A DNA stretch of 64,000 bases, from contig CAJUTC010000013.1 of assembly GCA_910589195.1 (NCBI GenBank), positions 10,016 to 74,015 on the forward strand, given 5' to 3'. This stretch comes from an uncultured Lachnospiraceae bacterium (GTDB taxonomy: Bacteria; Bacillota; Clostridia; Lachnospirales; Lachnospiraceae). Positions 53,979 through 61,755 of the stretch are shown piece by piece (position 1 is the stretch's first letter; each line of letters begins with the position of its first letter). The notes under the pieces are model-generated. The model saw only the letters and a list, made by a program, of their open reading frames with translations. It had not been told where the DNA came from and made no database searches. A program made the position numbers and the translations under genes.

Positions 53979-54350
53979 CTAATTTAAAGTAGCGATTACA
54001 GCACCTGCCTCAACAGAATCTCCTGCTGCCGCGTTAATGCTGGCAATCGTACCGTCCTGAGGAGCCACGATATCATTTTCCATCTTCATTGCTTCCAAAA
54101 CCAGGATTACATCGCCTTTTTTCACTGCCTGGCCTACGGAAGCCTTAACAGCCAGGATCTTTCCAGGCATTGGTGCCGCTACGGTTACAGAACCGGCTGC
54201 TCCTGCAGGCGCTGATGCTTTCGGGGCCGCGGGCGCCGCCGCTGCCTTTTTAGCCACTGGTGCTGAAACAGGTGCTGAACCTGTGGACGCGCCTTCTTCT
54301 ACGGTTACTTCATAAACAGTTCCATTTACTGTAATTGTATAATTTTTCAT
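53979..54350 (-). CDS. Biotin carrier protein of the decarboxylase
   Basis: A 123-residue carrier: an N-terminal beta stretch, a Pro/Ala-rich flexible linker (about residues 27-50), and a biotinyl domain with the lysine K89 in EAMKMEND. It carries the carboxyl group between the carboxyltransferase subunits and the membrane pump. It lies between the gamma-like and the beta subunit genes. Confidence 0.95.
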   Translation of the reverse strand: MKNYTITVNGTVYEVTVEEGASTGSAPVSAPVAKKAAAAPAAPKASAPAGAAGSVTVAAPMPGKILAVKASVGQAVKKGDVILVLEAMKMENDIVAPQDGTIASINAAAGDSVEAGAVIATLN

Positions 54351-54407
54351 GATGAAAATCCTCCTAAATATAATTATGGTTCCATATAATCGTCCGATCC
54401 AGTCAAA

Positions 54408-55157
54408 TTATGCCCGTTTCCACTTTGCGCCTGATTTCCGCTTGATGGAACGCACTACCAGGCTGTCTGTGGAGGTATTCATAGATGCTGCGATGGCTGC
54501 TGTAATAACTGCTACCAGTTCCAAATCGTCTGTCAGATCTGCCTCTGCGCAAACGGCTGCTTGAGGAACCGGCGCTGGCACAGGTGCTGAAGCAGGCGCT
54601 GCTGTCTTTTTCTTTTCCCACTGGTTGATATATTTAAAGCAGCCGATTACCAGGCTGATAAATATCAGTACGATGAATACGGTTCCCATGCCAATCAAGG
54701 TATGGACTGCCGCCCGTCCCATATTTTCCCCAATCGTATAGACAGGAGAAAATTCCATGTTGATGATCACGCCTTTTTTATCATAAATAATGGTAGCTTC
54801 CAGAGGACGTTTTTCAAAAACCGCGTTTACCGTAGCCACATACTGCCGGTCCGCAAGCACAGCCGAAGAACTTTCAAACTGAACAAACTCTCCTACTTCC
54901 TGCTTTGTATTCAGCCAGGTTTCCAGAGCGTTTACCATAGTTGAATTTCCGTCGTCCTCATACTGCTCAATCATGATTAAAACATTTTCATCCTGTTCTT
55001 TTGCCAGGTTTTCAAGGATGGTTTCCGAACTGCCCACAATTGCCTCAGCCATCTGGGCATCCAGAGTTTCTTCCTCTTCCTGTTTTGCGCATCCGGCAAG
55101 GGCGCCTATGCACAATACCATGGCAAGGATGGCAAATAGCTTTCTTTTTATTTTCAT
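54408..55157 (-). CDS. OadG-family gamma subunit with a lipoprotein-like outer domain
   Basis: A 249-residue protein. The N terminus looks like a lipoprotein signal (ALAGC). An extracytoplasmic region to about residue 155 (DUF3887-like pattern: LNTKQEVGEF, YVATVNAVFEKRPLEATIIYD) precedes a TM helix (MGTVFIVLIFISLVIGCFKYI). A Pro/Ala linker then joins an OadG-like C-terminal part (DDLELVAVITAAIAASMNTS). Typical OadG is only about 80-100 residues, so this is a fused form. It assembles the pump complex. Confidence 0.8.
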   Translation of the reverse strand: MKIKRKLFAILAMVLCIGALAGCAKQEEEETLDAQMAEAIVGSSETILENLAKEQDENVLIMIEQYEDDGNSTMVNALETWLNTKQEVGEFVQFESSSAVLADRQYVATVNAVFEKRPLEATIIYDKKGVIINMEFSPVYTIGENMGRAAVHTLIGMGTVFIVLIFISLVIGCFKYINQWEKKKTAAPASAPVPAPVPQAAVCAEADLTDDLELVAVITAAIAASMNTSTDSLVVRSIKRKSGAKWKRA

Positions 55158-55175
55158 ATTTCCGTCACCTCATTT

Positions 55176-56627
55176 TTAAACAGTACCGTGTTTTTTGTCC
55201 GGACGGCCCTCTCTCTTTGTGAACAGCATCTCAAATGCCGCAATCACACGCTTTCTTGTGTCTGCGGCCTCAATGATGTCATCCACATAACCCCTTCTGG
55301 CGGCTGACACGGCGCTGGACTGCTTTTCGTTATAAGCGGCTGCCTTCTGGGCAATCAGTGCGGAAGCGTTATCAGAAGCGGCAATCTCGCCCGCATACAT
55401 AATCTTAGCGGCTGCGGTTCCATCCATCATGCCAATAGAAGCATTAGGCCACGCATAAACCACGTCCGCCCCAATAGACTTGCTGGCCATGGTCAGATAT
55501 GCCGTTCCATAGGCCTGTCCTGCCACTACCGTTACTTTTGGAACAGTAGCATTCGCAAACGCGTACGTTAAGCGGGCTGCGGCTTTCGCGATTTTCCTCT
55601 CGGAATGCTTATCTGCCTTATAACCCTTTACATTTACAAGAGTCAGGAGCGGGATATTAAAGGAATCGCAGAAATTCACAAAATCAGCGGCCTTGGTACA
55701 TCCGTTTGCGGTAAGGACTCCGTCGTAAGAGGCTGTTTTCTCACCTACTGAATAAACTTCTGTACGGTTTGCCACACAGCCTACTGTTGTTCCGTTTAAG
55801 CGGATAAACCCGGTTACCATTTCCGGGGCATACATTTTTTTCATTTCCATAAAGAAACTATTATCGGAAATTAAGGTAAGGGCAAGTGCCGTATCCCCCG
55901 CGCATGCTTCTAAGCCTTCACATACCCGGTTTAAATCATCTGTACATTCATCATACGACATATCGTCCTCATTATTAGCGGGAAGGATGGAAACCAAGGC
56001 GCGGATTTGTTCCATAATGGAAGCTTCATCCCCTACATAATCCACCAATCCGGCATCTTCACTCTGGAACTTGGCGGACGCGGTATCGCATTTTGCCGTA
56101 TAATTACTGTCTAAGGTATTGGGGGAGTTAACAAACAGTTTTCCCTTTTTTTCTTCCATGAAGGTGAAATCCGTAATAGCAGCCGATACTGCCATGCCGC
56201 CGCCGCAGGTACCGAAAACCGCAGTGATCTGAGGAACTACGCCGGAAGCCATGGTCTGGCTTAAATACATCTGTCCAAAGCCATTTAACGCGTCGGTTGC
56301 TTCCTGAAGACGTAACCCAGCGCAGTCTACTAATCCAACTACGGGAGCCCCCATCTTCATTGCCATAGTATAAATATCAGAGATTTTTTTTGCATGCATC
56401 TCGCCTACGGAGCCGCCTAATACCGCGGTATCCTGGCTGTATACATACACAAGATTGCCTTCGATGGTGCCGTATCCGGTCACTACACCGTCAGCCGGTG
56501 TTTCCTGTTCAGTCATGTTGAAGTCAGTCGCTCTGGCAGAGATTAATTTGCCGACTTCTACAAAACTGTTTTCATCAAGTAAAGCTTCAATTCTTTTACT
56601 TGCTGAAGTTTGTGCTGAATTACTCAT
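55176..56627 (-). CDS. Carboxyltransferase of the methylmalonyl-CoA/acyl-CoA decarboxylase type
   Basis: A 483-residue crotonase-fold carboxyltransferase. Its two halves carry VVTGYGTIEGNLVYVYSQD, TAVLGGSVGEMHAKKI, ITAVFGTCGGGMAVSAA, and later YGTAYLTMASKSIGADVVYAWP. It is related to MmdA and the 12S subunit of transcarboxylase. The acyl-CoA substrate is not set; methylmalonyl-CoA, malonyl-CoA or another is possible. The ATG at 56627 has GGAGG eight bases upstream. First gene of the cluster. Confidence 0.88.
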   Translation of the reverse strand: MSNSAQTSASKRIEALLDENSFVEVGKLISARATDFNMTEQETPADGVVTGYGTIEGNLVYVYSQDTAVLGGSVGEMHAKKISDIYTMAMKMGAPVVGLVDCAGLRLQEATDALNGFGQMYLSQTMASGVVPQITAVFGTCGGGMAVSAAITDFTFMEEKKGKLFVNSPNTLDSNYTAKCDTASAKFQSEDAGLVDYVGDEASIMEQIRALVSILPANNEDDMSYDECTDDLNRVCEGLEACAGDTALALTLISDNSFFMEMKKMYAPEMVTGFIRLNGTTVGCVANRTEVYSVGEKTASYDGVLTANGCTKAADFVNFCDSFNIPLLTLVNVKGYKADKHSERKIAKAAARLTYAFANATVPKVTVVAGQAYGTAYLTMASKSIGADVVYAWPNASIGMMDGTAAAKIMYAGEIAASDNASALIAQKAAAYNEKQSSAVSAARRGYVDDIIEAADTRKRVIAAFEMLFTKREGRPDKKHGTV

Positions 56628-56716
56628 TTCGCAGTCCTCCATTTTTAAATATTTTGACAGGAATCTGTTTGCACCAGGACAAACAAAACCCGGTAAATCA
56701 AAATTTCTGCATTTTA

Positions 56717-56745
56717 ATTTTATACTGTTATTGGGAAAATATCAA
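56717..56745 (-). promoter_or_regulatory. Promoter of the Na+-pump decarboxylase cluster
   Basis: Minus strand TTGATA (56745-56740), a 17-base spacer and TAAAAT (56722-56717), about 90 bases before the first start. Confidence 0.6.
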
Positions 56746-56812
56746 GTCATTTCGACATAAAATTCACAATATCTTAATGCTTTCCATATAGTCTGCCCCG
56801 ACACAAATAATT

Positions 56813-58114
56813 TTAAAAGTTATTTTGCATAAAAAACAGTCTTTCGATTTGAGATACGCACCAGGAAAACGAAAACCGCTGTACATTGCCCTGGGCAAGA
56901 ATTGGATAGGACGCAATCCGCACATTATTCAAGTAATACTCAATCGTCCCGACCTGCTCTCCTTCCTCAATCGGAGCTTTAAGCGCTTTCGGTAGTTTTT
57001 TCACAATTTTTATCTGATCTGTTTCTCCTAAAAGCACATTTAACTCATTTTCTTTGGCGCTTTCTGGTTCTTTTTTATCAGTCCCTTCCTGAACAAGACT
57101 GTTTTTTGTCCTTACGGCAAGATCGATACGGCAATCTTTAGCCACCCACCCATTCTCACTTACTCCGTCCTTAACCTGAATCGGAGAAAGCTCCACATCC
57201 CGGTAAACATTCCGGTACTGGTAATGCTCTTTTCCATACGCAAGCAGCGTTTTTGCGTCGGCCCATTTGTATGTTTTATGAGGCGGCCAGCCACATCCAA
57301 GCAGCGCAATCGCAAACACTCTGCCATCATCTTCTACCGCTCCTGTATAGCAATATCCAGCGCCTCCGGTAAATCCGGTTTTCCCTGACATAACGCCTTC
57401 CATCATAGACAAAAGGGCGTTATGATTCCGGCAATGATAACTGCCTTTCCCATCCGCGTCATGAAAACTGTAATCAGATGTTCTGGTAATGGCCAAAAAT
57501 TCTTCTGCTTTCGGCGAATTTAAAATACAATAACTTAAAATCTTTGCCAAATCCTCTGCTGTAGTAGAATGGAAACGCTCCACCCCCATTTCATCCGTTT
57601 CCTTTCCATCCAGCCCGTTAGGCGTTATAAACCAGGTATCCATACAGCCAAGCTCCCTGGCCTTCTGGTTCATCCGTTTCGCAAATTCCGGCACGCTTCC
57701 TGCCACTGCTTCTGCTATGGCTACGGCAGAATCATTATGGGATTCTAACATCAGGGAATAGAGCAGATCTTTTGTAAAAAAGCGCTGCCCTTTCCTCATC
57801 CCAAGGTGAACCTGAGGCTGAGATGCCGCAGCCGCTGATACTTGGGTTACCCTTTCCTCATCCAGCCCTGCTTCCAGTGCCAGGATACATGTCATAATCT
57901 TGGTGGTGCTGGCCATTGGCCGGATCACGTCACCATCCTTTTCCCATAAGACTCTGCCGCTTCTGCCATCCATCAAAACAGCAGACTGGGCGTGGAGCGA
58001 TAACTCTTCCTGTCCATCCTTTTCCTCAGCAAAAGACGCTGTTGCCCAAATTACGGAACACAGTAAGATGCTGATAATAATTGCCTCTGCTTGTTTCCTT
58101 ATTCCCATATCCAT
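56813..58114 (-). CDS. D-alanyl-D-alanine carboxypeptidase (PBP5/DacF type)
   Basis: A 433-residue penicillin-binding protein of the S11 family. After a signal peptide come the catalytic S69-T-T-K72 in PMASTTKIMT, the SHNDS motif of the SxN type, and KTG in MSGKTGFTGG. A C-terminal beta domain and a possible amphipathic tail follow. It trims the terminal D-alanine from peptidoglycan stem peptides outside the membrane. Adjacent sortase and wall proteins suggest a cell-wall region, but there is no operon link. Confidence 0.95.
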   Translation of the reverse strand: MDMGIRKQAEAIIISILLCSVIWATASFAEEKDGQEELSLHAQSAVLMDGRSGRVLWEKDGDVIRPMASTTKIMTCILALEAGLDEERVTQVSAAAASQPQVHLGMRKGQRFFTKDLLYSLMLESHNDSAVAIAEAVAGSVPEFAKRMNQKARELGCMDTWFITPNGLDGKETDEMGVERFHSTTAEDLAKILSYCILNSPKAEEFLAITRTSDYSFHDADGKGSYHCRNHNALLSMMEGVMSGKTGFTGGAGYCYTGAVEDDGRVFAIALLGCGWPPHKTYKWADAKTLLAYGKEHYQYRNVYRDVELSPIQVKDGVSENGWVAKDCRIDLAVRTKNSLVQEGTDKKEPESAKENELNVLLGETDQIKIVKKLPKALKAPIEEGEQVGTIEYYLNNVRIASYPILAQGNVQRFSFSWCVSQIERLFFMQNNF

Positions 58115-58266
58115 ACCGCCCGAATTCCGTCTTTTTAATTTATTCCAAAACTGGAATGGTTATGTATGTCATGCGAATTTTCCTTAATTGACCGTAACAA
58201 TCACTTTCCTTTTATCTGAAATCCGTTTTCAAATAAAAAGCATCAAACAGAACTTGGTTCCCTCCA

Positions 58267-59043
58267 TTAGGGTTCCTCCTCCTCAACCTCATAGGCATAA
58301 AGGATTGTCCTTGCGTTAGAAAATTCATAGCTGCAGGTAACCAGGGAATACAGCTTTTTCACCGGCTGTTTAGGCTCTGCGTACGTTACCGGTTTTTGAG
58401 TCATTTCTTTTACATAAGAGTCAAAACTCTCCTGAGAGCGGAAAACCGTTTTCCGGCGGATGGGATCCGGCGTGGTATAAAGAGCGGCAAATGCTTTTAA
58501 ATGGATTTCCTGTGTTGGCGTGTAAATTGTAATATCCATGTGTTTGTCAAAATAGTCTTGCTCTTTATATCGCACAATGTCCTTAAACATACTTCCATTT
58601 TTCATATGGTGGCCATAGATAATGTTATGAAGGCTGGAAAAATCGTTTTCGTCTTCAAAATCCAGATAGATAGAACCTGCCACTGTTTCGTTCCCTTCTA
58701 AGTCCATATGAAGATACGTTTCATTATCCTCCCCCTGAAGAATGGGGTAGTCAATATTGGTGTCTGGTATGGTAATCCAGCCGATTACATCTGGATTAAT
58801 CGCCCACAATTCTTCAAAATTAATAGGTGACTGATACGGCTCTGTTTCTGGTTCTGTTTCTGTTTCCGGTTCCGTTTCCGGCTCGGTCTGGGGCTGGGTT
58901 TGTGGAATCTGCGTCTGGGCCGTTTCCACTGCGGTTTCTGTAACTGGCTCCTCCTCCTGTTTCCAGTTTCCAATCCCATATACCGCCGCCGCTAAGAAAA
59001 GAACTACAGCGATCAGTATCACAGCTAATTTTTTCCTGCTCAT
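58267..59043 (-). CDS. Class B sortase
   Basis: A 258-residue membrane-bound transpeptidase. N-terminal TM helix, then a Glu/Thr/Pro/Gln-rich linker (residues about 35-68), then the sortase B domain: catalytic histidine in IYGHHM, cysteine C237 in LVTCSYE, arginine R245 in NARTILYA. ADLINE of class B proteins, WAINPDVIGWITIPDTNIDYP, is present. It would anchor a surface protein to the wall. No obvious substrate with a sorting signal is in the window. Confidence 0.92.
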   Translation of the reverse strand: MSRKKLAVILIAVVLFLAAAVYGIGNWKQEEEPVTETAVETAQTQIPQTQPQTEPETEPETETEPETEPYQSPINFEELWAINPDVIGWITIPDTNIDYPILQGEDNETYLHMDLEGNETVAGSIYLDFEDENDFSSLHNIIYGHHMKNGSMFKDIVRYKEQDYFDKHMDITIYTPTQEIHLKAFAALYTTPDPIRRKTVFRSQESFDSYVKEMTQKPVTYAEPKQPVKKLYSLVTCSYEFSNARTILYAYEVEEEEP

Positions 59044-59149
59044 AACTATTACAATCCTTTCTGTCTGGATCCGGTTTCCAAGAATCCCTATTTCCCCCTA
59101 TTCTATCACAGTTTTTCCCTTTTTCACATATGGCAAAATAGTAAAATAT

Positions 59150-59776
59150 TTAATTTGCCCCTGTAACATAGTGATTGCCTCCCCCGTCTTCCCTGGCCCA
59201 CCGCAGAAACGTTTTATGGCACACGCCAAGCTGATCCGCGGCGCATCGCGCGGAAATTTCTCCGGCCTCCCACAGTTTCCGGCATAACAGGTAGCTTTCC
59301 CCCCTTTGTTTTTTGGGAGGGCCAAACCGTACCCCGTTTGCCTTTGCGATGGCAATCCCTTCCGTCTGCCTTTGATGGATAAATTCCCGTTCCTGCTGCG
59401 CCACATAGATTAATAGCTGCAGTACAATATCCGAAATTAATTTTCTGGTCAGATCCCCATCATGATAGGAATTTAATATGGGCATATCCAGCACTACCAC
59501 ATTTACATTTTTTTCTTTTGTAATCACCCGCCACTGTTCTAAGGTTTCATCGTAATTCCGCCCCAGACGGTCAATGCTTTTAATCACCAAAATATCCCCA
59601 TCCCGCAAAGCGCATAAAAGACGCTGGTATTCCGGGCGGTTAAAATCTTTCCCGCTTTTCTTTTCCAGATAGATATTCTCCTCCTCTACAGGATAGTTCC
59701 TTAACGCTTCCACCTGGCGGCTGGCATTCTGATCCTTTGAAGAAACCCTGGCATATCCAAAAATCTGATGCTTCAT
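59150..59776 (-). CDS. Serine recombinase (resolvase/invertase family)
   Basis: A 208-residue serine recombinase. The catalytic serine is S12 in YARVSSKDQN. The core has GDILVIKSIDRLGRNYDE and the helix EREFIHQRQTEGIAIAKANG. The C-terminal helix-turn-helix is ISARCAADQLGVCHKTFLRW. It resembles transposon-type resolvases. It is alone here, next to DUF1846 and not far from a restriction-like gene. Two similar 12-base motifs in its upstream region may be binding sites. Confidence 0.9.
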   Translation of the reverse strand: MKHQIFGYARVSSKDQNASRQVEALRNYPVEEENIYLEKKSGKDFNRPEYQRLLCALRDGDILVIKSIDRLGRNYDETLEQWRVITKEKNVNVVVLDMPILNSYHDGDLTRKLISDIVLQLLIYVAQQEREFIHQRQTEGIAIAKANGVRFGPPKKQRGESYLLCRKLWEAGEISARCAADQLGVCHKTFLRWAREDGGGNHYVTGAN

Positions 59777-60065
59777 CTTTTTCCTCCTTTAATTACAACG
59801 CTATTTACAATAACATCATACAGATTTCCTTTAAAATATGCGAATATAAATTTATCCAAAATATTTTTACGAACGTTATTTGCAAAAAATGAAAATTCTC
59901 TCCCTTGACATTTCGGCCTAAATCATGGAAAATAAACCATAGGTAGGATATTTTGTTGGTTGGGATATTACAAAATCCCACGCCTTGTGAGGACGCCATC
60001 ATAAAGGGACAGAGTTCCTGTCAGGGTGTCATCATAAATAAAAGGGAATTACTAGGGAGGCACAT
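59777..60065 (+). promoter_or_regulatory. Leader of the DUF1846 gene with promoter and hairpins
   Basis: TTGACA at 59905-59910 and GAAAAT at 59928-59933 (17-base spacer) may be the promoter. The transcript would carry GGGAT...ATCCC and GACAG-AGTTC-CTGTC hairpins, the latter flanked by near-identical GYCATCATAAA repeats (59995-60005 and 60028-60038). Confidence 0.5.
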
Positions 60066-61544
60066 ATGAAAATCGGATTTGATAATAAGAAATATCTTTC
60101 TCTTCAATCAGAAAGAATCAAAGAGCGCATCAGTAAGTTTGGAGATAAGCTTTATCTGGAATTCGGCGGAAAACTATTTGACGATTTCCATGCATCCCGG
60201 GTTTTGCCTGGCTTTGAACCAGACAGTAAGCTTCGGATGCTTTTGCAGCTTGCGGATCAGGCGGAGCTTGTGATTGCCATCAATGCTGCTGATATTGAAA
60301 AAAACAAAGTCCGCCACGACTTGGGGATCACATATGATTTGGATGTGCTTCGTCTGATCCAGGAATTCCGGGATGCCGGGCTTTTTGTAGGCAGCGTTGT
60401 GATTACCCAGTATTCCGGACAGGCCAGTGCTGACCAGTTCCGCATGAAACTGGAGCATATGGGAATTAAGGTTTACCGCCATTATACCATCGAAGGATAC
60501 CCCGGCAATGTTTCCCGGATTGTCAGCGATGAAGGTTATGGGAAAAACGATTATATTGAAACCTCCCGGCCTCTGGTAATTATCACGGCCCCTGGCCCTG
60601 GGAGCGGAAAGATGGCCACCTGCCTTTCCCAGCTTTATCACGAAAATAAGCGGAATATTAAAGCTGGTTACGCAAAATTTGAAACCTTTCCAATCTGGAA
60701 CCTGCCTTTAAAGCATCCGGTTAATATGGCTTATGAAGCGGCGACCGCTGATTTAAACGATGTGAACATGATTGACCCCTTCCATCTGGAAACTTACGGC
60801 GAAACTACGGTAAACTATAACCGGGACGTGGAAATCTTCCCAGTGCTCAATGCCATATTTGAAGGAATTTACGGAGAAAGCCCTTATAAATCCCCCACAG
60901 ATATGGGTGTTAATATGGCAGGTTTTTGCATTATTGATGATGAAGCGTGCCGCATGGCTTCCAATCAGGAAATTATCCGCCGCTATTATCAGGCTTTAAA
61001 CCGTCTTGTTACGGAAGAAGGTTCCCAGGATGAGGTTTATAAAATTGAGCTTTTAATGAAAAAAGATAATATTACCCCATCCATGCGCCAGGTTGTAGGG
61101 GTCTGCAATACATTAGCAACTACGGAACATGCTCCTGCCGCCGCGATGGAGCTGAACGACGGACGGATTGTTACAGGAAAAACCAGTTCCCTTTTAGGAG
61201 CTTCCGCTGCCCTGCTTTTAAATGCGGTAAAAGCTTGCGGGGAGATTCCACATAATGTCCACGTAATCGCTCCTTCTGCCATTGAACCAATCCAAACCTT
61301 AAAAACAAATTATTTGGGCAGCCGGAACCCCCGGCTCCACACAGATGAAGTGCTTATCGCTCTCTCTGTCAGCGCCGCTACCGATCCCATGGCTGAAAAA
61401 GCCCTGGCTCAGCTTCCGAAGCTAAACGGATGCCAGGTTCACACATCGGTCATGCTGTCTTCTGTAGATATCGGCACCTTTAAAAAGCTGGGTATCCAGC
61501 TAACCTCAGAACCGGTATACGAACACAAAAAAATTTACCGTTAA
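60066..61544 (+). CDS. DUF1846 family protein
   Basis: A 492-residue cytosolic protein, the normal size of the DUF1846 family, widespread in Firmicutes. It begins MKIGFDNKKYLSLQSERIKE and has KLYLEFGGKLFDDFHASRVLPG and a P-loop-like GPGSGKMATCLSQLYHE near residue 180. Structures of the family suggest a nucleotide-binding enzyme, but the reaction is not established. GGGAGG lies before the ATG. It is a single gene with its own terminator. Confidence 0.93.
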   Translation: MKIGFDNKKYLSLQSERIKERISKFGDKLYLEFGGKLFDDFHASRVLPGFEPDSKLRMLLQLADQAELVIAINAADIEKNKVRHDLGITYDLDVLRLIQEFRDAGLFVGSVVITQYSGQASADQFRMKLEHMGIKVYRHYTIEGYPGNVSRIVSDEGYGKNDYIETSRPLVIITAPGPGSGKMATCLSQLYHENKRNIKAGYAKFETFPIWNLPLKHPVNMAYEAATADLNDVNMIDPFHLETYGETTVNYNRDVEIFPVLNAIFEGIYGESPYKSPTDMGVNMAGFCIIDDEACRMASNQEIIRRYYQALNRLVTEEGSQDEVYKIELLMKKDNITPSMRQVVGVCNTLATTEHAPAAAMELNDGRIVTGKTSSLLGASAALLLNAVKACGEIPHNVHVIAPSAIEPIQTLKTNYLGSRNPRLHTDEVLIALSVSAATDPMAEKALAQLPKLNGCQVHTSVMLSSVDIGTFKKLGIQLTSEPVYEHKKIYR

Positions 61545-61564
61545 TAAATAATACAGAACAATAC

Positions 61565-61616
61565 AAACACCAAGGTTCCCGCCATTCTGTACCTGTGTGG
61601 GAACCCTGATGTTTTA
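61565..61616 (+). terminator. Terminator of the DUF1846 gene
   Basis: ACACCAAGGTTCCC and GGGAACCCTGATGT pair over about 12 positions with two mismatches, then TTTTATT. Confidence 0.75.
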
Positions 61617-61697
61617 TTCATGGCATTTTCCGCCCTATCCGCCAGTTTGGAATATTCTTCAAGGCTTCGTACAACCGTAACGCCATACCCATTTTGG

Positions 61698-61721
61698 GTA
61701 AAACATACTTGTATGTTTTAC
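61698..61721. repeat. Perfect 24-base palindrome
   Basis: GTAAAACATAC - TT - GTATGTTTTAC, exact arms of 11 with a two-base centre, 35 bases past the end of the helicase gene. A loop of two is too tight for a normal hairpin, so a protein-binding site is more likely. Confidence 0.55.
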
Positions 61722-61755
61722 AAGCAGCAAAAGAACTATTTGAATCAGGATATTC

